DNA from: an uncultured Muribaculaceae bacterium
GTDB lineage: Bacteria > Bacteroidota > Bacteroidia > Bacteroidales > Muribaculaceae
Length of the DNA: 35,059 nucleotides
Reading direction: 5' to 3'
Assembly (NCBI GenBank): GCA_910584185.1
Contig: CAJTYC010000018.1
Coordinates: 1 to 35,059, forward strand
Position numbers and translations under genes: made by a program. Shown here piece after piece: positions 22,638 through 30,892 of this stretch. The notes below the pieces were generated by a model, which did no database searches, had not been told where the DNA came from, and saw only the letters and a program-made list of their open reading frames with translations. Within the stretch, counting starts at the first letter, position 1, and every line of letters starts with the position of its first letter.

Positions 22638-23878
22638 TGGCCGGCAAGAGTAAAAAGAGATGTGTGATGTGCGGTCGTGAGGAGACTCCGTCCAATCATG
22701 TGGTGCAGGTCTACGACGAACTCACCATATGCGAGGATTGCATCAACTTCATCGACTCGCAGCGCGATGCTGAGGCCAGCCTTCGCAACAAGGCAAAGAA
22801 AACTGCTGCCAAGGCCGGCAAGTCTATCCCGACGCCCAAGGAGATCAAGGCTTTTCTTGACCAATATGTGATAGGTCAGGACGAGGCCAAGAAGTACCTG
22901 TCGGTGGCCGTTTTCAATCATTACAAGCGTATCAACCAGCAGGTGGACGATGATGATGTGGATATCGAGAAATCAAACATCATCCTCGTCGGCCCTACCG
23001 GCACTGGCAAGACGCTGCTCGCAAAGTCTATCGCCCGTCTGCTCGATGTGCCTTTCACTATTGTAGATGCCACTGTGCTTACGGAAGCCGGATATGTGGG
23101 TGAGGATATAGAATCGCTTCTCACCCGTCTGCTGCAGGCATGCGACTATGATGTGGAAAGGGCAGAGCGCGGCATAGTCTTTATCGACGAAATCGACAAG
23201 ATAGCCCGCAAGAGCGACAACCCCTCCATCACTCGCGATGTGAGCGGTGAGGGTGTGCAACAAGGTCTATTGAAGCTCCTCGAGGGGAGCACCGTGCTCG
23301 TGCCGCCAAACGGTGGTCGCAAGCATCCGGAGCAGAAGATGATTGCCGTCAACACCAAGAATATCCTCTTTATATGTGGTGGTGCTTTCGACGGTATTGA
23401 ACGTAAAATTGCCTCGCGACTCAACACCCACATGGTGGGTTACGGCCACGATGAGAAGGCCCGCAAGCAGCAGCGCGAAAATCTGATGCGCTATGTGTTG
23501 CCGCAAGATCTTAAGTCGTTCGGACTTATACCGGAGATTATCGGCCGACTCCCGATTCTCACGAGTCTTGACCCACTCGACCGTGCCGCATTGCGCCGCA
23601 TTCTCACCGAACCGAAGAATGCCATTACGCGCCAGTACGCCAAGCTCCTCGAGATCGACGGCAAGAAGCTCGAGTTTACAGAGGATGCCCTCGACATGAT
23701 TGTAGACAAGGCAATAGAATACAAGCTCGGTGCCCGCGGCCTTCGTTCGATAGTTGAGACCGTAATGGTCGATATCATGTATGAAGCACCATCTTCAAAG
23801 AGCAAGACCGTGAAGATAGATGCCGATTACATCGCCTCGCAGCTCAACAAGGCCCACTTCGACCTCGCCAAGAATTGA
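22637..23878 (+). CDS. clpX: Clp protease ATP-binding subunit ClpX
   Basis: This 413-residue AAA+ unfoldase feeds substrates to ClpP. It has the N-terminal C4 zinc finger (Cys9, Cys12, Cys32, Cys35), Walker A GPTGTGKT, the pore loop GYVGED, Walker B VFIDEIDKI, and sensor and arginine-finger segments in the usual order. The ClpP-docking IGF loop appears as VGY in NTHMVGYGHDE. I chose ATG 22637 (TGATG overlap with the clpP stop) over the GTG one codon earlier, which would add a single residue. Confidence 0.95.
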   Translation: MAGKSKKRCVMCGREETPSNHVVQVYDELTICEDCINFIDSQRDAEASLRNKAKKTAAKAGKSIPTPKEIKAFLDQYVIGQDEAKKYLSVAVFNHYKRINQQVDDDDVDIEKSNIILVGPTGTGKTLLAKSIARLLDVPFTIVDATVLTEAGYVGEDIESLLTRLLQACDYDVERAERGIVFIDEIDKIARKSDNPSITRDVSGEGVQQGLLKLLEGSTVLVPPNGGRKHPEQKMIAVNTKNILFICGGAFDGIERKIASRLNTHMVGYGHDEKARKQQRENLMRYVLPQDLKSFGLIPEIIGRLPILTSLDPLDRAALRRILTEPKNAITRQYAKLLEIDGKKLEFTEDALDMIVDKAIEYKLGARGLRSIVETVMVDIMYEAPSSKSKTVKIDADYIASQLNKAHFDLAKN

Positions 23879-23909
23879 CACTCCATCGCAGTCAATAGCT
23901 GACTATGAT

Positions 23910-24008
23910 ATGGAGTACCCTCAACGTCAGAGATACTGCAAGCATGGTCGCAAAATATGTGATAAAAGTGATAGTACATATGTGGTCAGAATGATGCAGC
24001 GGATGTGA
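23910..24008 (+). CDS. Candidate small ORF (32 residues) after clpX
   Basis: An ATG at 23910 opens a 32-residue frame with a basic, cysteine-containing product (YCKHGRKICDKSD in the middle) that ends 11 bp before the terminator hairpin. There is no Shine-Dalgarno sequence and no homologue that I recognise. It may be chance; the position between clpX and its terminator is the only support. Confidence 0.2.
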   Translation: MEYPQRQRYCKHGRKICDKSDSTYVVRMMQRM

Positions 24009-24018
24009 TAAGAATAAT

Positions 24019-24056
24019 AAGGGATGCGTATTTCATACGTGTCCTTTATTTTTTCT
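24019..24056 (+). terminator. Rho-independent terminator after clpX
   Basis: AAGGGATGCGTAT (24019-24031) pairs with ATACGTGTCCTT (from 24035), with a small mismatch, and a T-rich tail (TTATTTTTT) follows. It closes the clpP-clpX transcript. Confidence 0.8.
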
Positions 24057-24074
24057 GATTTTTTCTGATTAGGA

Positions 24075-24106
24075 TTTGTTTTTTTGAAATTATTTGTTTA
24101 ATTTTG
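24075..24106 (+). promoter_or_regulatory. Sigma-ABfr-type promoter for recQ
   Basis: TTTG at 24075-24078 and TAATTTTG at 24099-24106 are 20 bp apart. The predicted start near 24110 leaves a leader of about 15 nt before the ATG at 24126. Confidence 0.7.
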
Positions 24107-24125
24107 AGTATTACATACTCCTCTT

Positions 24126-26306
24126 ATGTCTGATACCGAGAAAATACAAGAAGCCCTCAAACGCCATTTCGGATTCGAATCGTTCAAGGGCAATCAGCTC
24201 GAAATAATACAAAGTCTGCTCGACGGGCATGACGTGTTTGTGCTCATGCCTACCGGCGGTGGCAAGTCTTTGTGCTATCAGCTCCCGGCCCTTATGTCGG
24301 AGGGTACTGCTATTGTGGTTTCCCCGTTGATTGCATTGATGAAAAACCAGGTGGATGCCGTGCGAAATTTCGAGGATGAAGACCGTGTGGCTCATTTCCT
24401 CAATTCTTCGCTCTCCAAGGCCGCCGCTGAGCAGGTGCGCAATGATGTGCGCGAGGGGCGCACCAAGCTCCTCTATGTGGCCCCCGAATCGCTTGCCAAG
24501 CAAGAAAACGTGGACTTTCTGAAGTCTGTGAAGATATCATTTTTCGCCATCGACGAGGCCCATTGCATCTCTGAGTGGGGGCATGATTTCCGCCCCGAAT
24601 ACCGCAAGATCAGACCTCTTATCTCCTCGGTGGGCGATTTTCCGGTTATAGCCCTGACGGCCACCGCCACGCCCAAGGTGCAGCATGATATCCAGAAAAA
24701 TCTCGGCATACTCGATGCCAAGGTGTTCCGTTCGAGCTTTAACCGCCAGAACCTTTATTATGAGGTGCGCCCGAAGACCAAGGATGTGGACCGCGACATA
24801 ATACGCTACATCAAGAACTCTCCCGGCAAGTCGGGTATCATATATTGTCTGAGCCGTAAGAAGGTGGAAGATTTGACCGAAACGCTGCGAATAAACGATA
24901 TATCGGCTCTCGCCTATCATGCCGGCATGGATGCCGCCACAAGGGCCGCCAATCAAGACGCGTTTCTCAACGAGAAGGTCGACGTGATTGTCGCCACCAT
25001 AGCTTTCGGCATGGGCATAGACAAGCCGGATGTGAGGTATGTGATACACTATGACATACCCAAAAGCCTCGAAGGCTATTATCAGGAGACAGGCCGTGCC
25101 GGCCGTGACGGCGGCGAAGGTAAGTGCATCACCTTTTATACCCGCAAGGACCTCCAGAAACTCGACAAGCTCATGCAAAGCAAGTCGATAAATGAGCAGG
25201 AGATAGGACGCCAGTTGCTCATGGAGACTGCCGAATATGCCGAGTCTTCGGTGTGCCGCCGCAAGATACTTCTCCATTATTTCGGCGAGAATCATGACGT
25301 GGAGAATTGTGGCAACTGCGACAATTGCCTCCACCCGCATAAGCATATTGAGGCCACCGAAGATGCAAAGATTGCATTGGAGATAGTGGAGGCTGTGCAA
25401 TGCCGCTTCCGCGTGGAGTATATCACCAACCTGCTTATAGGCCGTGCCACCGATGAAATCAAGAATAATGGTCATGACACTCTCGAGCTTTTCGGGGCAC
25501 TAAAGCACCGCGACGAGAAGGTGGTGGTAATGCTGGTGCGTCAGCTCGCCATAGCCGGATATCTGACCAAGGACCTCGACAATTACGGCATACTGAAGGT
25601 TACTCCGGAGGGCCGGAAGTTTATCGACTCAAAATCTTCTTTTCATATCGTTGAAGATGTAGACTACAACGATTTGTCGACCGATACTGCAGCATCTTCG
25701 GGTGGAAGCTCGGCTCTCGACCCGGAGTTGTTCGCAATCTTGAAGGGACTGCGCAAGGATGTGGCCCGCAAGGTGGGTGTGCCACCATATCTCGTGTTTA
25801 TGGACTCATCGCTTGAGGCCATGGCCACCATGTATCCGGTGTCGCAGGAAGACCTCCTCGCTGTGCCCGGTGTGGGGAGCGGAAAGGCTCTGAGATATGG
25901 CAAACGGTTTCTTGAAGTCATCAAAAACTATGTGGAGGAAAACGACATAGAGCGTCCCTCCGATATGCGCATCAAGCTCATGGCCAACAAGAGCAGCAAG
26001 AAAATATCCATAATTCAGGCCATAGACCGCAAGATTGATCTCGAGGAGGTATGCGACGGCATGGGCATGGAATTTTCAGAATTCCTCGAGGAGCTTGAGG
26101 CCATAGTGGAGGCCGGCACCAAGATCGACATAGACTATTTTATCAGTGAGATACTCGATGATGACCAGATTGAAGACATGCTTGAGTATTTCAGGGGTAG
26201 CGAAGATGGCGATGTGGAGAGTGCAATCCAAGAACTCGGTGCCGAATATGCCGATGAGGATATCCGCCTGGTGCGCGTGAAATTCATCTCTGACGTAGGT
26301 AACTGA
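24126..26306 (+). CDS. recQ: ATP-dependent DNA helicase RecQ
   Basis: This 726-residue protein is a RecQ 3'-5' helicase that acts in recombination and fork repair. It carries Walker A in MPTGGGKSLCYQLP, the DEAH box with aromatic loop (AIDEAHCISEWGHDF), motif VI in QETGRAGRDG, the RecQ zinc site with CRRKILLHYFGE and CGNCDNC, an RQC winged helix, and an HRDC domain around residues 535-610 (LRKDVARKVGVPPYLVF, then LLAVPGVGSGKALRYG). A further acidic C-terminal region of about 110 residues follows, resembling the helix-turn-helix extension of long RecQ proteins. It is a single-gene unit with its own promoter. Confidence 0.94.
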   Translation: MSDTEKIQEALKRHFGFESFKGNQLEIIQSLLDGHDVFVLMPTGGGKSLCYQLPALMSEGTAIVVSPLIALMKNQVDAVRNFEDEDRVAHFLNSSLSKAAAEQVRNDVREGRTKLLYVAPESLAKQENVDFLKSVKISFFAIDEAHCISEWGHDFRPEYRKIRPLISSVGDFPVIALTATATPKVQHDIQKNLGILDAKVFRSSFNRQNLYYEVRPKTKDVDRDIIRYIKNSPGKSGIIYCLSRKKVEDLTETLRINDISALAYHAGMDAATRAANQDAFLNEKVDVIVATIAFGMGIDKPDVRYVIHYDIPKSLEGYYQETGRAGRDGGEGKCITFYTRKDLQKLDKLMQSKSINEQEIGRQLLMETAEYAESSVCRRKILLHYFGENHDVENCGNCDNCLHPHKHIEATEDAKIALEIVEAVQCRFRVEYITNLLIGRATDEIKNNGHDTLELFGALKHRDEKVVVMLVRQLAIAGYLTKDLDNYGILKVTPEGRKFIDSKSSFHIVEDVDYNDLSTDTAASSGGSSALDPELFAILKGLRKDVARKVGVPPYLVFMDSSLEAMATMYPVSQEDLLAVPGVGSGKALRYGKRFLEVIKNYVEENDIERPSDMRIKLMANKSSKKISIIQAIDRKIDLEEVCDGMGMEFSEFLEELEAIVEAGTKIDIDYFISEILDDDQIEDMLEYFRGSEDGDVESAIQELGAEYADEDIRLVRVKFISDVGN

Positions 26307-26454
26307 TAAATTGGGTAAGCCGCAACGCTTCATTACAATTTTTAGCAATCATAGGCGTTATTTCTTATGGGTGTGTTCATTGACGTTGCCTTGTTGTGCG
26401 CGAGCCGATGGACTTATAACTCGAAGAAAAAACTAATTGTACACTAAATAACTG

Positions 26455-28386
26455 ATGAAAAAGACATTTGCAGTCGGACTCGGTGCGTGTGCCATAGCAC
26501 TCGCTTTCGCAGCCAAAGACCCTGTCATCATGACCGTTAACGGCGTTGATGTGCCGAAATCTGAATTTGAATATCTTTACAACAAGAACTCTCAGCAGCA
26601 GGTTAACCCTCAGTCGCTCGATGAGTATGTGGAGATGTTCAAACTTTACAAAATGAAGGTTGCCGATGCGCGTGCAGAGGGCATCGACACGATGGCTTCT
26701 TTCCGTCGCGAGGCTGACCAGTACCGTCATGAACTCGCCGCTCCCTATCTTGCGGACTCGCTTTTCCTTAACAATCTCGTAAAGGAGGCTTACGACCGCT
26801 CTAAAGAGGAGGTTGAGGCTTATCACATCATGCTTTTCAAGCCCCGCGACCCGTCGAAGGTCGATGAAGCTCGCCACCGTATGGACAGTATACGCACGCT
26901 TTTGCTCAACGGCGCTGACTTCGCTGACCTCGCCGCCCGTTTCTCGCAGGACCGCGGCAGCAACGGCAAGGGTGGCCGCATGGGCTGGATGGTAGCCAAT
27001 TCTTATCCTTATGCTTTCGAGGTTGCCGCTTTCAATCTTCCTGAAGGCCAAATCTCCGACGTAATCGATTCCGGTGTCGGCTTCCATGTGCTCAAGGGTG
27101 GCAAGCGCCGTCCTGCACGTGGCAAAGTGAAGGCTGCACACATCCTTAAGCTCACTCAGGGCAAGAGCGATGCCGACAAGCAGAAGGCTAAGGCTCAGAT
27201 TGACAGCCTTTATCAACTGGTTATCGCTAATCCTTCGCTATTCAATCACCTGGCTTCAACCAACTCTGAGGATCCCGGTTCGGCTCGCCAGGGTGGCGTG
27301 CTCCCGGCTTTCGGCACCGGTGAGATGGTGGCTGAGTTTGACTCGGTGGCTTTTGCACTCGCCGACAATGAGATAAGTGAGCCTTTCGCCACATCTTACG
27401 GTTACCACATCATCAAGAAAATCGGCAGTGAGCCGATTGCCTCAATGGAGTCAATCAAGCCCCGCCTGCTCGCAAGAATCACAAGCCCTCAGGATCCGCG
27501 ATATCTGATGGTGCGCGATAACCAGACCAAAAAACTTGCCAAGAAGCATAAGGGTAGCCTCAACGAGAAGAATCTCCAGGCTATGCGTCAGGATGTCAAG
27601 ACATTGGGGCTCGACTCGGTTCTCTTTGCAAAATGGAATGCCGCTCCGATGGCCGATATGCAGGTGTTCAGTGTGGATGGCAAGCCCACCAAACTCGCCG
27701 GCATTGTGGACAACATCAACAAAGTGCGAATCCCCGCATCTGACTATGCTGTGAAGGAGCTCGACAATATAATCGACATGCTCTATAACCGTGAACTTGT
27801 CAAAGCCGAAGAGGATGCCCTCCTCACTGAGCAGCCTGATTACGCCAACTTGCTTCGCGAGTATGTAGACGGTAGCCTTCTCTATGAGGTGAGCGTGCGC
27901 AAAGTGTGGGACAAGGCTGCAAAAGATACAGAGGGGCTGAAAGCATATTTCGAGGCAAACCGCGACAATTACAAGTGGACTGAGCCGCGTGCCAAGGGCT
28001 TCCTCGTGCAGGCAGTCAATGACTCTGTGGGTCAGCTCGTGCGCGAACGTGCCGCTGGCCTTGCCGCTGACTCGCTTGTGCAGACTATCCGTAAGGAATT
28101 CAAGGGCAAAGCCGCTATCGACCGTGTGCTCGTGTCGAAAGGTACCAATGCCATGGTCGACAACATCATGTTCGGCGGTCCTGAGTCTACTCCCACCAAC
28201 AGCAAATATACCGTATATTTCATGATCAACCCCCGACTTATCAGCGAACCCGAAGAGGTGGCTGACGTTAAGGGAATGGTGACAAGTGACTACCAGAATG
28301 AATTCCAGCAGGCTTGGGAAAATGAACTGCGCAAGAAATATCCGGTGAAAGTCAACGAGAAAGTGCTCCGTAAAGTCAAGAAGTAA
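26455..28386 (+). CDS. Periplasmic PpiC-type peptidyl-prolyl isomerase with two parvulin domains
   Basis: This 643-residue protein is a SurA/PpiD-like folding factor. It has a signal peptide (about 1-19) without a lipobox, a SurA-like N-terminal helical region beginning VIMTVNGVDVPKSEFEYLY, two parvulin domains (about 115-220 and 223-335; each with a histidine-bearing first strand, a GG-containing loop and the closing G(F/Y)H(V/I) strand), and a long helical C-terminal half. It is expected to escort outer-membrane proteins through the periplasm. A hairpin at 28431-28467 ends it. The 148 bp before it contain no clear promoter match. Confidence 0.88.
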   Translation: MKKTFAVGLGACAIALAFAAKDPVIMTVNGVDVPKSEFEYLYNKNSQQQVNPQSLDEYVEMFKLYKMKVADARAEGIDTMASFRREADQYRHELAAPYLADSLFLNNLVKEAYDRSKEEVEAYHIMLFKPRDPSKVDEARHRMDSIRTLLLNGADFADLAARFSQDRGSNGKGGRMGWMVANSYPYAFEVAAFNLPEGQISDVIDSGVGFHVLKGGKRRPARGKVKAAHILKLTQGKSDADKQKAKAQIDSLYQLVIANPSLFNHLASTNSEDPGSARQGGVLPAFGTGEMVAEFDSVAFALADNEISEPFATSYGYHIIKKIGSEPIASMESIKPRLLARITSPQDPRYLMVRDNQTKKLAKKHKGSLNEKNLQAMRQDVKTLGLDSVLFAKWNAAPMADMQVFSVDGKPTKLAGIVDNINKVRIPASDYAVKELDNIIDMLYNRELVKAEEDALLTEQPDYANLLREYVDGSLLYEVSVRKVWDKAAKDTEGLKAYFEANRDNYKWTEPRAKGFLVQAVNDSVGQLVRERAAGLAADSLVQTIRKEFKGKAAIDRVLVSKGTNAMVDNIMFGGPESTPTNSKYTVYFMINPRLISEPEEVADVKGMVTSDYQNEFQQAWENELRKKYPVKVNEKVLRKVKK

Positions 28387-28430
28387 TAATCTTTATATGA
28401 CGTAGGGCTCTCATACGCCTTGCTAAAATC

Positions 28431-28470
28431 AATAGGTCACGCACATTTGATATGTGAGTGACCTATTATT
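28431..28470 (+). terminator. Terminator hairpin after the two-parvulin gene
   Basis: AATAGGTCAC (28431-28440) pairs with GTGACCTATT (28458-28467), and CACAT (28442-28446) with ATGTG (28452-28456) across one mismatch, leaving a 5-nt loop. The tail ATTGTTTG is only moderately T-rich. The next promoter starts 5 bp after the stem. Confidence 0.7.
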
Positions 28471-28471
28471 G

Positions 28472-28503
28472 TTTGCAACTGTCACGAAAAATTGCTAAAT
28501 TTG
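28472..28503 (+). promoter_or_regulatory. Sigma-ABfr-type promoter for the SurA-OstA-mutL run
   Basis: TTTG at 28472-28475 and TAAATTTG at 28496-28503 are 20 bp apart. The predicted start near 28507 gives a leader of about 65 nt that holds the 13-bp tandem duplication. Confidence 0.72.
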
Positions 28504-28537
28504 TAGGTTAAATGAAGTGAGACTTCCAAAGGATGTG

Positions 28538-28563
28538 TCTCATGCAATTTTCTCATGCAATTT
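28538..28563 (+). repeat. Perfect 13-bp tandem duplication in the leader
   Basis: TCTCATGCAATTT occurs twice with no spacer (28538-28550 and 28551-28563). Each copy carries an ATG that opens a very short frame, ending at 28565 and 28575 respectively; the second stop (TGA) overlaps the TTG start of the next gene. Confidence 0.85.
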
Positions 28564-28571
28564 AAAGTATA

Positions 28572-29519
28572 TTGAGAACCGCCAGATTTCCATATAGGAC
28601 TGTTGCGAGACAGCTAAGCTTAGCTGTAGCAGTGGTGCTTCCGGCCTTGTTGGCTTGCGATAGATCGCACTCTCCCGTTGAGGCTGAGGAGGATGCGCTC
28701 GTCACTGTGGGCGATTCCACGCTCAGACTCAGTGATGTGGTGCGCAGCATTCCGGTTGGCCTTAGTCCCGAAGATAGTCTGAGGATGTTTCACAATATAG
28801 TCAATTCATGGGTGGATGGACTTGTGCTTACTAATGTGGCGCAACGAAATATCCCAGATATGCAGCGTATTGACCGAATGGTGCAGGAATATCGCAATAA
28901 TCTGATTATCAACGAATACATGCGCCTTATGTCTGAGCAGGGTGTGCATGATGCCGATGAGAAGACCATAAAGGATTATTATCTCGCTCATGCCGATGAG
29001 TTTGTGCTCGACCAGCCCTTAGTCAAGGGCGCGTTTATACGTGTGGACGAGGCTGACAGTCAGCTCTCTAATCTGCGCCGATGGCTTGCCGACTTCTCTG
29101 ATGATTCGTTCGATAATATAGAACGCTCCGGCCTCAGGCATGCTACGGCTTATGAGTATTTCGGCGACATGTGGCACGAGTGGAGCGACGTGGCTGAGAA
29201 GATTCCCTACCGTTTTTTCGATGCTGACGCTTTCGTGAAGTCTACCAAGGATTTCGAGACCACTTACGATGGTTCGGTATATCTGCTTCATATCTCCGAG
29301 TTTGTGCCTTCGGGCGACATAATGCCCTATGAATTTGCACGCATTAATATCGCGGAGATGATGCGTGTGGAAGATATAAATGCTTCACGCACCAAACTAA
29401 AGGCCGACATATATCGGCGCATGATAAAGGATGGTATGCTCAAGCCTGGCCTTTATGACCCGGTGAAGGGGGAGATGAGGAAAGATAAACAAGTTAACAA
29501 AGACAACAGTAACAAATGA
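28572..29519 (+). CDS. Lipoprotein with SurA-like N-terminal domain
   Basis: This 315-residue protein has a lipoprotein signal ending LLAC (Cys29) and a chaperone-like helical part typical of SurA N-terminal domains (NIVNSWVDGLVLTNVAQRN, then RMVQEYRNNLIINEY). I see no parvulin active-site region, so it may bind clients without isomerase activity. Annotation systems often name such genes peptidyl-prolyl isomerase from synteny. No ATG is available in frame before the signal: an in-frame TAA lies at 28563, so the TTG at 28572 is the likely start. It overlaps surA by 4 bp (ATGA). Confidence 0.72.
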   Translation: MRTARFPYRTVARQLSLAVAVVLPALLACDRSHSPVEAEEDALVTVGDSTLRLSDVVRSIPVGLSPEDSLRMFHNIVNSWVDGLVLTNVAQRNIPDMQRIDRMVQEYRNNLIINEYMRLMSEQGVHDADEKTIKDYYLAHADEFVLDQPLVKGAFIRVDEADSQLSNLRRWLADFSDDSFDNIERSGLRHATAYEYFGDMWHEWSDVAEKIPYRFFDADAFVKSTKDFETTYDGSVYLLHISEFVPSGDIMPYEFARINIAEMMRVEDINASRTKLKADIYRRMIKDGMLKPGLYDPVKGEMRKDKQVNKDNSNK

Positions 29520-30892
29520 TGAATATAGTGAAATCACGCAATCTGATATTGGGCGCAGTGGCCTTGGCGGCGGCGTGCGCCGTGGCAGCCCCTGTCAAGA
29601 AAAATGTAATTGATGAGGTGGCTTGGGTGGTTGGTGACGAACCGATATATCGGTCTGACATTGAAGATCAGTATATGCAGATGAGGCAGGAGGGTGCGCC
29701 GATCCAGGGTGACCCGTATTGCGTCATCCCGGAGCAGATAGCTGTGCAGAAGCTCTTTTTGCATCAGGCTAAGATGGATACCATTGAGGCTCCGGAGTCG
29801 CAGCTCAGCTCGGGCGTGGAGAAACGTATCAATTTTTTTGTGGCAAATCTCGGTTCGCGTGAGAAGGTGGAGGAGTATTTCCATAAGCCGATGCCTGCCT
29901 TGCGCGAGGAGCTGAAGGAGATGATGCGCACCGGCTATATCGTGGAGCAGGTGCAGGCCACGCTCACCAAGGATATCAAGGCGACCCCTAATGATGTGCG
30001 CAAGTATTTCGACGCTCTTCCGGCCGACAGTGTGCCTTATGTGCCGATGCAGGTTGAGACCCAGCTGATTTCCATCAATCCTCGTATTCCGGAGCAGGAA
30101 ATCGAGGATGTCAAGGCTCGCCTTCGTGACTATTCGGAGCGTATTAACAGTGGCGAATCTTCGTTCTCCACGCTTGCCATTTTGCACAGTGAGGACGGCT
30201 CCGCGCAGCAGGGTGGCGAACTCGGCTTCCATGGCCGCGCCGACTGGGTGCCCGAGTTTTCGCAGGTTGCCTTCAATCTTACCGACCCCAATAAGGTGTC
30301 GAGAATTGTCGAGACGGAGTATGGTTACCATATAATCCAGCTCATAGAGAAGCGTGGTGACCAGGTCAATGTGCGTCACATAATCCTGACCCCTAAGGTG
30401 AGTTCCAAGGACCTCGCCGATGGCGTAGTGAAGCTCGACTCTCTGCGCAAGGAGATGGTGGCCGGTAAGGTGACGTTTGATGAGGCCGCTTATTGGGTGA
30501 GTCAGGATAAGGACACCAAAAACAATAAGGGTGTGATGATGAATTCGAAGACAGGCTCCAACCGATTCGAGATGCAGGACCTCCCCCCGGAGTTGGCTCG
30601 CCGGGTGGAGACAATGCAGCCGGGCGACATATCGGAGGCTTTCATTATGAAGGACCCGAAGAAAAACCGCGACGTAATCGCCATTGTGAAACTTACGAAG
30701 CGAATCCCCGGTCACAAGGCCAACCTGAGCGAGGATTACAACATGATTAAGCAGATGTATGAGGCGCATGCCAAGAGCAAGGTTATAAAGGACTGGGTGG
30801 AGAAGAAGATTGAGGAGACTTACACTAAGGTGTCTGACGGTTGGGGTAATTGCGAGTTCACCTACAAGGGCTGGCAGAAAAATGAAAAGTAG
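29516..30892 (+). CDS. surA: Periplasmic chaperone SurA
   Basis: This 458-residue protein is a SurA-type isomerase and chaperone for outer-membrane proteins. A signal peptide (about 1-25, ending AVAA) precedes the SurA N-terminal domain with VIDEVAWVVGDEPIYRSDIE. The first parvulin domain (about 178-278) includes GGELGFHGRADWVPEF and closes with YGYHIIQLIEK. A second, weaker parvulin domain begins VNVRHIILTPKV (about 283-390). Domain order and length match SurA. It is translationally coupled to the lipoprotein gene before it and overlaps the OstA-like gene by 11 bp. Confidence 0.9.
   Translation: MMNIVKSRNLILGAVALAAACAVAAPVKKNVIDEVAWVVGDEPIYRSDIEDQYMQMRQEGAPIQGDPYCVIPEQIAVQKLFLHQAKMDTIEAPESQLSSGVEKRINFFVANLGSREKVEEYFHKPMPALREELKEMMRTGYIVEQVQATLTKDIKATPNDVRKYFDALPADSVPYVPMQVETQLISINPRIPEQEIEDVKARLRDYSERINSGESSFSTLAILHSEDGSAQQGGELGFHGRADWVPEFSQVAFNLTDPNKVSRIVETEYGYHIIQLIEKRGDQVNVRHIILTPKVSSKDLADGVVKLDSLRKEMVAGKVTFDEAAYWVSQDKDTKNNKGVMMNSKTGSNRFEMQDLPPELARRVETMQPGDISEAFIMKDPKKNRDVIAIVKLTKRIPGHKANLSEDYNMIKQMYEAHAKSKVIKDWVEKKIEETYTKVSDGWGNCEFTYKGWQKNEK

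Noticed and set aside
29534..30769. 411-codon minus-strand open frame opposite surA
   Set aside because: Antisense shadow of surA. The composition is rich in Leu, His and Arg, there is no plausible start context, and the plus-strand gene is complete.
30810..30881. ATG at 30810 as the start of the OstA-like protein
   Set aside because: It would overlap surA by over 80 bp and put 24 arginine-rich residues before the membrane segment. The ATG at 30882 gives a normal signal region.
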